DNA from: a virus
DNA: 64,000 nt
IMG/VR virus record: IMGVR_UViG_3300032163_000009
Span: 1-64,000 of that record
Reading direction: 5' to 3' (one strand)
Numbering within the stretch: position 1 is the stretch's first letter; each line of letters starts with the position of its first letter. A model generated the notes under the pieces. The model ran no database searches and was not told the origin of the DNA. It worked only from the letters and a program-made list of their open reading frames with translations. The position numbers were made by a program, and so were the translations under genes. Below are positions 57,189 through 64,000 of this stretch, piece by piece.

Positions 57189-58715
57189 ATGTTATCAACA
57201 AAATCTGCTCGGCAGGCAGGCGTCCCCCTCATTGTCGTTGAAACCAACGACAGCGCCCAATCGGTTAAAACATTTCGCGCGGAGTTAAATGGTCGGGCTG
57301 ACACCAGTCCGATGATTTCGCACGATCTAGGCAGCGGCGTGCAAGCCTACAACGACGTTGGCGGAGAATTGCTGCAAACCTTGTGCGGCGACGAAGATCG
57401 CACCGGCATGAATCCAGCCACGTTCTTAATCAATGTAGCGAAGCTGCGCAGCCTGGAAGTTGAGCAACCGGTCTATGTGTTGCTGTTCAATCCGCAGTTG
57501 TATTGGAACTTGGAGTCCGGCATCACCATTCAGCAAGCGGTCTGGAATCTGCGCGACGTACTCAAGCCCTCGAAATCTCAACTGCTCATGTTCGTGCCGA
57601 CTGGCACGCAATTGCCCGACGTGTTGAAGTCGGACGTGCTGGTGTTGAAAGACACGCTGCCCACGCCTGCGGAGTTGACCGAGATCATCGAACGCACGCT
57701 GAACAGCGCAGTCAAAGCCGGATTGGATGCCAAGAAAATCCCTGATCGCGTGACCATTCTCAAGACACTGACGGGCTTGCCTGCGTTTCCAGCGGAGCAG
57801 GTGTTAGCGATGTCCATTAGTCGTGAGGGCGTTGACACGAAAAATTTGTGGGAGCGCAAGCGCCAAGCGATCGAACAAACGCCCGGCCTCAGCGTGTGGC
57901 GCGGCGGCGAATCGTTTAACGACATTGGCGGCTACGAGAACGTCAAAGAGTTCATGCGGCGCATTATCGGCGGCCGTGACGCGCCGAACGCGATCGTTTA
58001 TCAAGACGAGATGGAAAAGTTTTTCGGCGCGAACGTGACCGGCGACAATACCGGTGTCACGCAAGATCAGTTAGGCGTGCAATTGGCTTACATGCAAGAC
58101 ACCAACGCGCTCGGCTGCATGTTCCTCGGTGTGCGCGGCAGTGGCAAGAGCGCGATTGCCAAAGCGATCGGCAACGAAGCTGGCATCCCCACGATCGCGC
58201 TAGACTTGGGCGGCATGAAGGCGGGCATCGTGGGATCTTCGGAAGCGCGGCTGCGCAGCGCATTCGATGTCGTTAGTTCAATCTCGCAGGGCCGTGTGTT
58301 GTTCATTGCCACCTGCAACTCGGTCGCCACGCTGCCACCGGAATTGCGACGGCGTTACAACTACGGCACTTTCTTCTTCGACATCCCCGACAGCGCCTCG
58401 CGCAAAAAGATTTGGGACATTTACAAAAAGAAGTATCCTGAACTGGCGAAAGAAAAAACGCCATCGGACGAAGGCTGGACGGGCAGCGAGATTCGAAACT
58501 GCGTGATGATTGCGTGGAACTTGAAGATCACGCTGCTGGACGCGGCCAAGTACATTGTGCCGGTGACCGTTAGCGACGCAGTGGCGACCACGCGCCTGTT
58601 AGAGAGCGCCAACAATCGGTATTTGGATGCGTCGAGCGCGGGACTATTCCAATACAAGTCGAAGTCAAAGAGCAGCGCAGCCAATTCGGGCGAGCGCAAA
58701 ATGGAGTTGGATTAA
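57189..58715 (+). CDS. Ycf46-like AAA+ ATPase with permuted core, 508 aa
   Basis: Residues 50-240 form the N-terminal and linker regions seen in Ycf46-type ATPases (for example VLLFNPQLYWNL, QLLMFVPTG, FNDIGGYENV). In the core, IVYQDEMEKFFG (Walker B, Asp 273/Glu 274) and GVTQDQLGVQLAYMQD come first. Walker A follows as LGVRGSGKS (314-321), then GIVGSSEARLRSAF and LFIATCN (sensor 1, Asn 377), and PPELRRRY with possible arginine fingers. In ordinary AAA+ proteins Walker A precedes Walker B. The gene starts a module with DUF1257-like, DUF2997-like and DUF3150-like genes. Confidence 0.8.
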   Translation: MLSTKSARQAGVPLIVVETNDSAQSVKTFRAELNGRADTSPMISHDLGSGVQAYNDVGGELLQTLCGDEDRTGMNPATFLINVAKLRSLEVEQPVYVLLFNPQLYWNLESGITIQQAVWNLRDVLKPSKSQLLMFVPTGTQLPDVLKSDVLVLKDTLPTPAELTEIIERTLNSAVKAGLDAKKIPDRVTILKTLTGLPAFPAEQVLAMSISREGVDTKNLWERKRQAIEQTPGLSVWRGGESFNDIGGYENVKEFMRRIIGGRDAPNAIVYQDEMEKFFGANVTGDNTGVTQDQLGVQLAYMQDTNALGCMFLGVRGSGKSAIAKAIGNEAGIPTIALDLGGMKAGIVGSSEARLRSAFDVVSSISQGRVLFIATCNSVATLPPELRRRYNYGTFFFDIPDSASRKKIWDIYKKKYPELAKEKTPSDEGWTGSEIRNCVMIAWNLKITLLDAAKYIVPVTVSDAVATTRLLESANNRYLDASSAGLFQYKSKSKSSAANSGERKMELD

Positions 58716-58716
58716 C

Positions 58717-58989
58717 ATGCCTTGCGATACAGTTCAAATCACGGGAATTCAATTAGGCAAAGTCGATGCCGCGCTGCTGGAAGCAGCGATGGCGAGTTTG
58801 GACTATCAACGCTATCAATGGAAGTTGATCGGCGAAGAAGTGCAAGTGCGCGGCCAGCGGCTGACCGATGAAGATATTTCAGCGGTCAAGGTGGCGTATT
58901 CGCAGCAGGTGGTGAAGCAGACGGCTAATAAGTTTGGCTGGCAGTTGAAGCAGATTAGCCCGACGCAGTTTGTGGCGGTGAAGCGATGA
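58717..58989 (+). CDS. DUF1257-like (Ycf35-type) protein, 90 aa
   Basis: ATG 58717 lies one base after the ATPase stop. The start MPCDTVQ and the later AYSQQVVKQTANKFGW match the general form of DUF1257/Ycf35 proteins, which sit next to Ycf46-type ATPases in plastids, cyanobacteria and phages. The role is unknown. It overlaps the next gene by four bases. Confidence 0.6.
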   Translation: MPCDTVQITGIQLGKVDAALLEAAMASLDYQRYQWKLIGEEVQVRGQRLTDEDISAVKVAYSQQVVKQTANKFGWQLKQISPTQFVAVKR

Positions 58990-59198
58990 ACGGCGACGAA
59001 ATCAAGATTGAGATTCTCGCAGACGGCACGATCAAGATCGAAACCGATCGCATCGGCCCCGCCAATCACTTGAGCGCCGAACGCTTCATCAAAGAAGCGC
59101 AGCGCTTGGCAGGCGGTGCGACTAAAATCACCCGCAAGGTTGGCAAATTCTTGCGCGGTCAACACGATCATTCACATACTCAAACCGGAGGGCATTGA
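58986..59198 (+). CDS. DUF2997 family protein, 70 aa
   Basis: The opening IKIEILADGTIKIETDRIG is diagnostic of DUF2997. A helix (AERFIKEAQRLAGG) follows, then a basic stretch and a His-rich tail (HDHSHTQTGGH) not usual in the family. DUF2997 genes often accompany Ycf46-like ATPases and DUF1257 genes, as here. Confidence 0.75.
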   Translation: MNGDEIKIEILADGTIKIETDRIGPANHLSAERFIKEAQRLAGGATKITRKVGKFLRGQHDHSHTQTGGH

Positions 59199-59202
59199 GA
59201 GC

Positions 59203-60228
59203 ATGGCAAACAAAACAGCAACACCTAAGAAATTGAGTCGGCAGGTTATCCGCAGCGTGGAGCAGGCTTTTGGCGAAGCCGACAAACCAAGCGGCAGTCA
59301 AACGATCGGTCTCGACGTGTTAGCGAACGCGGCGTTATTCACGTTCACTTTTCACCGCTGGGGCAATCGGCGCAAAGCCGACACCACGCCCGAAGGCGCG
59401 ATCGATGACGAAGACAAGGCGAAGAAGCGCGTGCGATCGACGCTGCGCTTAATTGAGAGCGAAGCGTACGATACCATCAATAGTTATATCAACGAAGCGC
59501 GGCAGTGGCTATTGGGGCGGTGTATGCCGTCCTACATGGTCAAGGGCGTGTTTTTCGTTAAGTTGGATCAAGTCGAAACGTTTGAGGCGAAGATCGCGGA
59601 AGTGAAAGAATGGATGTCCAAGACCGGCTTGCCGGATTTGCTGAGCGACTATGAGCGCGCCATTGATCAAGCGGAAGTAGACTTGCGGGCGGTGTCTCGC
59701 ACACTGCGCAGCGCGGAGTTATTCAATCGCGCCGATTATCCCAAGCCAAACGACTTGCGGTCGCGCTATTATGTGACGCACAACTGGATGAGCTTCGGCG
59801 TGCCGCAGAACTTGCCGCTGAAGATACGCGAGCAGGAAGAGACGAAGATCAAAGCCAAGTTCGAAGACGCAGCCGCCGAAATTACCGAAGCGCTGCGGGC
59901 GGCTTTCAACGAACTGCTCACCACGGCGACGGCGCGACTGACCGCCAACCCCAACGGCAAGAAGATGATCATTCGATCGGCGCTGGTCGACAACTTCAAC
60001 GAGTTCATCGAGACGTTCAACGCGCGGAACTTGACCGACGATCGACAGTTGGAACAACTGGTTGAGCAAGCGCGAGCATTGATGAAGGGGGTCAGCGCCG
60101 AAACACTGCGCACGCGCCCGACGGTGCGGCGCAGCGTGGCCGCGCAGTTGTTAAACTTGCAAGCGGCCGCAAAAGAACTGGTCATCGAGCGACCGGATCG
60201 AAAATTCGACTTTGATGATGAGGAATAA
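59203..60228 (+). CDS. DUF3150-like protein with acidic C-terminal tip, 341 aa
   Basis: ATG 59203 follows CATTGAGAGC and is preferred over 59116, which overlaps the previous gene. The protein is helical, with a CMPSYMVKGVFFVKLDQVE segment and a long coiled core that fit DUF3150 proteins of phages. It ends in RKFDFDDEE, nearly the same as the end of the WGR protein at 60541. This suggests that both bind one partner, in the way single-strand binding proteins use an acidic tip. The function is unknown. Confidence 0.65.
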   Translation: MANKTATPKKLSRQVIRSVEQAFGEADKPSGSQTIGLDVLANAALFTFTFHRWGNRRKADTTPEGAIDDEDKAKKRVRSTLRLIESEAYDTINSYINEARQWLLGRCMPSYMVKGVFFVKLDQVETFEAKIAEVKEWMSKTGLPDLLSDYERAIDQAEVDLRAVSRTLRSAELFNRADYPKPNDLRSRYYVTHNWMSFGVPQNLPLKIREQEETKIKAKFEDAAAEITEALRAAFNELLTTATARLTANPNGKKMIIRSALVDNFNEFIETFNARNLTDDRQLEQLVEQARALMKGVSAETLRTRPTVRRSVAAQLLNLQAAAKELVIERPDRKFDFDDEE

Positions 60229-60230
60229 AC

Positions 60231-60581
60231 ATGCCAACTGTCAGTGACGCCAAACAAGATGAAGTCTGGCAGCACTTGATGCAGTTGCCTGCGTCACACC
60301 GCCCTAACGGTGTGACGCAGGCCAGGCTGGAACGCATCAAGGCGCAGGTCTACCAATACCCGTTCTTCTGGCAAGATGTCGTCGTGCGACATGGCTTGCT
60401 CGATCGAACGCCGGAGCAACTGAAAGCCGCTGATCTCGCGGCCTACGAACACATGCTCGGCAATGCGTGGGGCATGATAGCGACGCTGGTGCAGCAAATG
60501 CTGCTCGCGCCGGAGCAGCCCGAGGTGATTAAGGAGCAGCATGAGCAAAGAGATAGTGCGCAGTGTGCGGCTTTGGAATAA
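60231..60581 (+). CDS. Hypothetical protein, 116 aa
   Basis: A helical protein that lies between two genes with matching C-terminal tips. It overlaps the WGR gene by 41 bases. A perfect 15-bp hairpin lies within its coding sequence (60287-60322). No family was recognised. Confidence 0.65.
   Translation: MPTVSDAKQDEVWQHLMQLPASHRPNGVTQARLERIKAQVYQYPFFWQDVVVRHGLLDRTPEQLKAADLAAYEHMLGNAWGMIATLVQQMLLAPEQPEVIKEQHEQRDSAQCAALE
60287..60322 (+). repeat. Perfect 15-bp inverted repeat inside a gene
   Basis: Arms 60287-60301 and 60308-60322 are perfect complements with a 6-base loop. The sequence is read as coding (around HRPNGVTQ). No T-run follows. It may be a protein-binding site or an mRNA hairpin that affects translation of the gene or the one downstream. 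Confidence 0.7.
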
Positions 60582-61092
60582 CACCGATCGGCACGACAAG
60601 GTGTACGAGATCGATCTGGTGCAGCCTGACGGATCGAAAAATCTGTATGAAGTGCAATTCCGTTACGGGCGGCGCGGCACCAATTTGCAAGTCGGTGTGA
60701 AGGTGCGCGACGTGTCGCTGCTGAAAGCCGAAGCCGTTTACGCTGACCTGTTAGCAACAAAGCGCGGGCGCGGATATGAAATCTTGGCTTACCAATCGGT
60801 ATCCAGCCTCGGAGAAGCCCGCGCTGAGCGAGTTGAATGGACAGGCGAAACGCTGGCAGATAAATCCGAGAAAGCCGCACGCGAAATCTTGGCACAACGG
60901 CAGCGTGAGAGAATCACTGAAATAAACCGGCGCGGAATCAAGCGCTCATTAAGCGACGAAGACATTCTTCTGCGGCGCGTCACGCAAACAACGCAGGCCA
61001 AGCCAGCCGCCAAGCCACCCGCAGGCAAATCGAACACGACTAAACCGATCGGGCCGACCGAGCGGAAATTTACTTTTGACGACGAGGAGTAG
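60541..61092 (+). CDS. WGR domain protein with acidic C-terminal tip, 183 aa
   Basis: Residues 7-80 match the WGR domain (RLWNNTDRHDKVYEIDL, YEVQFRYGRRGTN), a nucleic-acid-binding unit of PARPs and of many bacterial and phage proteins. A helical, charged middle region and a Pro/Lys-rich linker follow. The last residues RKFTFDDEE mirror the end of the DUF3150-like protein. It may bind DNA ends or nicks for the AAA+ module. The start lies within the previous gene, behind AAGGAGC. Confidence 0.8.
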   Translation: MSKEIVRSVRLWNNTDRHDKVYEIDLVQPDGSKNLYEVQFRYGRRGTNLQVGVKVRDVSLLKAEAVYADLLATKRGRGYEILAYQSVSSLGEARAERVEWTGETLADKSEKAAREILAQRQRERITEINRRGIKRSLSDEDILLRRVTQTTQAKPAAKPPAGKSNTTKPIGPTERKFTFDDEE

Positions 61093-61095
61093 GAC

Positions 61096-61590
61096 ATGGA
61101 TCAAGAACAATTGATAGAAGAAATTAGAGTGTTGGCACTGGCCCGCGAAGAACTCGCCAAAGCCAAAGATAAAGCCAAAGCGCAGCGCGAGGCGTTCGAT
61201 CAATCGCTTGAGCGGCAGGCAATGCTTGCACAGCAAACCATACTGGAAGCCAGTGTGACAAACATCGAAGCCGAGTTGCGCAATGAAATGGCGCGGCACT
61301 ATCAAGCCACCGGCTTCAAGTCGTTGGCGGATGGCGCGTTAGGGATTCGCGTGTCGAAGGCGTTTCACTATACGCCCGACGAAGCGACGGCGTGGGCCAA
61401 GTCAAACGCGCCGGTGCTGCTGGTGTTGGATCAAAAGGCGTTCGAGAAAATGATCGGCAGTCTGGAGCACAAGCCCGCTTTCGTGATCGAGACGCCGGAC
61501 GTGAAGGCGACGATCGCTACCGATTTGAGCAAGTATCTTAAACCCGAAGGAGGTGAGGCTGGCACGAACACGCAAGCAACGAGCGACTAA
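61096..61590 (+). CDS. Coiled-coil phage DNA-metabolism-type protein, 164 aa
   Basis: Residues 1-70 are a coiled coil (LALAREELAKAKDKAKAQRE). The rest has GALGIRVSKAFHYT, ATAWAKSNAPVLLVLDQKA and VIETPDVKATIATDL, a pattern found in phage proteins near recombination genes and sometimes called host-nuclease inhibitors. The function is not established. It is three bases from the WGR gene. Confidence 0.7.
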   Translation: MDQEQLIEEIRVLALAREELAKAKDKAKAQREAFDQSLERQAMLAQQTILEASVTNIEAELRNEMARHYQATGFKSLADGALGIRVSKAFHYTPDEATAWAKSNAPVLLVLDQKAFEKMIGSLEHKPAFVIETPDVKATIATDLSKYLKPEGGEAGTNTQATSD

Positions 61591-61612
61591 TTGATACCGA
61601 TCGGAGGATAGT

Positions 61613-62014
61613 ATGGCAAGAACTTATGTGCAAGACAGAACCAAAAAGCGTCGCGTGAGTGTGTGGCAAGACGACGGTCGCACGGCCTCAGCGCATGCCG
61701 CCCAGTGGTGTGTGTGTGGTTACTGTTGGGGGCCGGTGGTGGAACGCTACGACGAGGAATTGAAGCGTTGGTATGCGTCCTGTTCGAATGAACTGCATCG
61801 CGGCTTTCACCACTTCGTCTTTGTCGAGCGCACGAAATCGGCGCACGCGCTGGAGGTGCTGGAAGTCAAGCACTTCTATTCGCGGACGCCGCTGGCCGCT
61901 GCGCTCGGCTTTGAACCACCGCTGACCGGCGACGCGCTTCAAGCCCGATTGAAGCAGAACAAACAAGTATTGGGCCAAAGTGATCTCAACCTAGGAGCAA
62001 ATATAAATGAGTAA
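61613..62014 (+). CDS. Zinc-ribbon protein, 133 aa
   Basis: The motif WCVCGYCWGP and a later CSNELHRGFHH can form a zinc site. The N-terminus is basic (RTKKRRVSVW). ATG 61613 follows ATCGGAGG. It overlaps the next gene by 8 bases. A role with nucleic acid is plausible. Confidence 0.65.
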   Translation: MARTYVQDRTKKRRVSVWQDDGRTASAHAAQWCVCGYCWGPVVERYDEELKRWYASCSNELHRGFHHFVFVERTKSAHALEVLEVKHFYSRTPLAAALGFEPPLTGDALQARLKQNKQVLGQSDLNLGANINE

Positions 62015-63257
62015 AGGACCCGTAAGAATGGCGCTGCGCGGAGAACGGCAAGTCGGTGATCCGTTTCCAACGTTCGCTAATATCCGCAAAGGCGCGCCTA
62101 AGATCGATCGTGTAGATGGGGCCAGCGGCCGCGGGTATCAAGTGGTCGGGCCGAACTTGAAGCACTTTCGATTCACCGCGTTCAATGAAACGAACGAGCG
62201 ACTGGTCGCGTTCATCAAGTCGTTGGGCGATGAACCCAATCACATCCCGTTCTACTTTCCAGCGCGGGCGATCGACAACAACTTCATGTTCCGCAATGAA
62301 GGCTATCGCGGCAGCGTGATGATTCACCGCTGCATGCCGGACGAATCGCGCTTGGTGCTAACGGACTTGAATCCCAAGACGTTTGCGCAGCGCGTCAAGC
62401 AAGGCAAAAGTGTCGAGACTGGGCAGCCGGTGCAGTGCGAATGTCCTGAGCAGCCGTTGTATCTGGATGGCAAACAGAAGCCGGTCAATTGCAGTCCGGT
62501 GGTGCGAATGCGAATCATGATTCCAGGCCAAGGCGAGATCGGCGAGCCCGGCTGCTTTCAGGTGTTGAGCACGTCGGCGTATGACGGTATCTACCTCACG
62601 CGCCAACTTGAAGGCTTCTACGAACTGTTGACGATGAACGCGCAGATGGAAGCCAACGGGCTGCGCGGCGTGCCGTTCTACTTGAATCGCTCGATGCGCC
62701 CGATCAAATATCGGGACGACAGCGGCAAGCTGATCAGCCGCGAAGAGTCTTTGCTGTGGCTGGAAATCGATCCCAAGTTCGGCGCGACGCTGCTCGATCG
62801 CATGGTGCAAGAAACACTGGCCGCTGTGAAAGATCAGCCGGTGTTGATGCCTGCTTCAATCGCCGACGAACTGCCCGAAGGGGGCGGACACACCGACAAC
62901 GAAGAACTGTTGAGCATCGTTAGCGGCAGCACAGACAGCGCCGACAGTGCGCCTGATCTGGATTTGACGACGCCGCCCGCTGAGCCGCAACAAACCAAGC
63001 CGCCGACCACGCAAGCGGTCGCAGTGCGCAGTCCGCAGCCCCCGCCCGTCGAAACGGCCTATGCCGCTGATGACTTACCGGGCAACGGTCAAGGCTTTCT
63101 CGACTGGCTCAAGGAAAAGAAGTTCAAAGGGGAGTGGGTGGTCAAGGTGTTAGGCATGGATGCCAAGAAGTATCAGCGCGAGCTGCAAGTCGATTGGCGC
63201 ACGATCGCGCAAATCTTAGTCGACGCGAAAGCGAAGGAAGCGACCACGCCGAAGTAA
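62007..63257 (+). CDS. Recombination-directionality-factor-like phage protein, 416 aa
   Basis: The order HFRFTAFNETNERLVAF, IPFYFPARAID, YRGSVMIHRC, ECPEQPLYL with Cys residues, RMRIMIPGQGEIG and CFQVLSTSAYDGIY matches a large phage family annotated as recombination directionality factors or hypothetical. The last 140 residues are a Pro/Gln-rich linker and a helical end. No integrase is seen in the window, so the name should not be taken as a proven role. Confidence 0.65.
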   Translation: MSKGPVRMALRGERQVGDPFPTFANIRKGAPKIDRVDGASGRGYQVVGPNLKHFRFTAFNETNERLVAFIKSLGDEPNHIPFYFPARAIDNNFMFRNEGYRGSVMIHRCMPDESRLVLTDLNPKTFAQRVKQGKSVETGQPVQCECPEQPLYLDGKQKPVNCSPVVRMRIMIPGQGEIGEPGCFQVLSTSAYDGIYLTRQLEGFYELLTMNAQMEANGLRGVPFYLNRSMRPIKYRDDSGKLISREESLLWLEIDPKFGATLLDRMVQETLAAVKDQPVLMPASIADELPEGGGHTDNEELLSIVSGSTDSADSAPDLDLTTPPAEPQQTKPPTTQAVAVRSPQPPPVETAYAADDLPGNGQGFLDWLKEKKFKGEWVVKVLGMDAKKYQRELQVDWRTIAQILVDAKAKEATTPK

Positions 63258-63291
63258 GCCGCAGGATGAGGTTGCCGGAACACATTTCAAC

Positions 63292-63322
63292 GCAGCCGAT
63301 CGACGGCAACTCGATCGGCTGC
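63292..63322 (+). repeat. 12-bp perfect hairpin after the RDF-like gene
   Basis: Arms 63292-63303 and 63311-63322 pair perfectly with a 7-base loop, and both contain CCGATCG or its complement. The hairpin ends 30 bases before the next start. There is no strong T-run, so it may be a weak terminator or a translation control element. Confidence 0.5.
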
Positions 63323-63351
63323 ATCAAATTTAATCGGAGAACAATAAACGC

Positions 63352-63711
63352 ATGGAAAAGAAAATGGAAAAGAAAAAGGTAGTAGTGAAGCAGGTAGTGA
63401 AGCAAGCGCCGAACTTCTTGACTGTCGATCAGATTCAAACGACCGGCGATCAAGTTTACTCGCGCTGGTGCAAAGGCGTGATCGACGGCACGCCGTTTGA
63501 TTTGCTGGCCGCGCAGTTGGCTGTGGAGTTTGTGCCGCAAGTCAAGAAGGGTCAAAAGGCGACGGCGATCGAACAACTGCGCGACGCCTTCAAAGAGATG
63601 TGGCAGGCGCGCAATCGCAGCGACCGTGCCGTGTACGATCTCGTGTTGGAAGAATGCGTGTTGGTGCAGTTGAATCCGGCACTGGCAATGGAACTGGCAG
63701 GTGTGGCATGA
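63352..63711 (+). CDS. Hypothetical helical protein, 119 aa
   Basis: Lys-rich opening with two close starts (ATG 63352 and 63364), then a helical protein (AAQLAVEFVPQVKKGQKA, RDAFKEMWQARN). The ribosome site is ATCGGAGA. It overlaps the parB-like start (ATGA). Function is unknown. Confidence 0.65.
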   Translation: MEKKMEKKKVVVKQVVKQAPNFLTVDQIQTTGDQVYSRWCKGVIDGTPFDLLAAQLAVEFVPQVKKGQKATAIEQLRDAFKEMWQARNRSDRAVYDLVLEECVLVQLNPALAMELAGVA

Positions 63712-64000
63712 CGGCCAGCAAACAAGGCACACTGACTGACATTCGGCGCGAGTTGATCGATCGCAACCCCGACAACATGCGCAAGATTTTCGATGAAGCG
63801 AAGTTGCAGGAACTAGCGCAGTCGATCAAAGAGCACGGCTTGAATACGCCAATCGTGGTCGCCGAGCGCGGCGATCGGTACATGCTGATCGCCGGTGAAC
63901 GGCGCTTCCGCGCGGCCACACTCATTGACCTCGACGTGCTGCCTGCTTTCGTGAAGGTGGGGCTGGACGATAAGCAAATCGCTATCGCATCAGCGGTAGA
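63708..64000 (+). CDS. parB: ParB-like protein, N-terminal part (cut by window edge)
   Basis: The 97 residues present show the ParB N-terminal pattern: ELAQSIKEHGLNTPIVV, then YMLIAGERRFRAATL, which contains the CTP-binding/arginine-rich GERRFRAA box. The rest lies outside the window. In phages such proteins serve in plasmid-like partition, regulation or DNA modification. Helix-turn-helix and dimer regions cannot be seen. Confidence 0.8.
   Translation, partial: MTASKQGTLTDIRRELIDRNPDNMRKIFDEAKLQELAQSIKEHGLNTPIVVAERGDRYMLIAGERRFRAATLIDLDVLPAFVKVGLDDKQIAIASAV

Noticed and set aside
62007-63257. Firm call of a recombination directionality factor working with an integrase
   Set aside because: The family resemblance is real, but no integrase or attachment site is in the window, so the role is left open.
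1-64000. CRISPR array
   Set aside because: No series of equal-length direct repeats with unique spacers was seen; the repeats found are inverted or lie within coding repeats.

Overview
This window looks like roughly 64 kb of one tailed-phage genome, or a large prophage-like element, with a siphovirus-type morphogenesis module. The evidence is HK97-type head genes, a TP901-type tape measure, and no visible contractile sheath. Both ends are cut inside genes: a zinc-ribbon gene on the left and a parB-like gene on the right. No integrase, tRNA, rRNA or CRISPR array was seen. The host cannot be named from the sequence. The genome has moderate GC and is strikingly rich in CGATCG, a word related to the HIP1 element typical of cyanobacteria, but that alone does not identify a host.

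Layout. (1) 1-7229, rightward: small accessory genes, including several zinc-ribbon proteins, an N6-methyltransferase-like protein without the usual NPPY motif, ASCH-domain proteins and an XF1762-type acyltransferase-like protein. (2) 7230-7490: a convergent junction with a promoter overlapping a perfect inverted repeat, a possible short transcript, and an 18-bp perfect palindromic terminator usable from both sides. (3) 7490-46204, leftward: one long late block. Read in the direction of transcription it runs from queD/queE and a 7-deazaguanine DNA modification cluster, through terminase, portal, protease, capsid, connectors, tail tube, frameshifted tail chaperone, tape measure, distal tail proteins and a 1725-residue fibre, to a three-domain endolysin and small membrane proteins that may include holins and spanins. 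(4) 46205-49888, leftward: a short block with a winged-helix regulator, a lipoprotein with an extra membrane span, a repeat-rich membrane protein and a broken adenine methyltransferase. (5) 49889-51124: a 1.2-kb control region without a convincing gene, holding divergent promoters and strong hairpins. (6) 51125-64000, rightward: an early block of small proteins followed by a Ycf46-like AAA+ ATPase with permuted motif order, DUF1257-like, DUF2997-like, DUF3150-like, WGR, RDF-like and ParB proteins.

The main biological story is DNA hypermodification. FolE, QueD and QueE can make 7-carboxy-7-deazaguanine from GTP, and a DpdA-like transglycosylase would put a 7-deazaguanine into DNA. A radical SAM/SPASM enzyme, a GT-B glycosyltransferase and a SAM methyltransferase sit in the same tightly overlapping operon, just upstream of the terminase. 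This suggests that the inserted base is further decorated before packaging. No QueC is visible.

A second story is control of the early block. Two promoters, at 50306-50334 and 56625-56653, share nearly the same palindrome in the same register over the -10 element, so one regulator probably controls both. The second drives the module whose AAA+ ATPase has Walker B before Walker A. Two later proteins of that module end in almost the same acidic tail.
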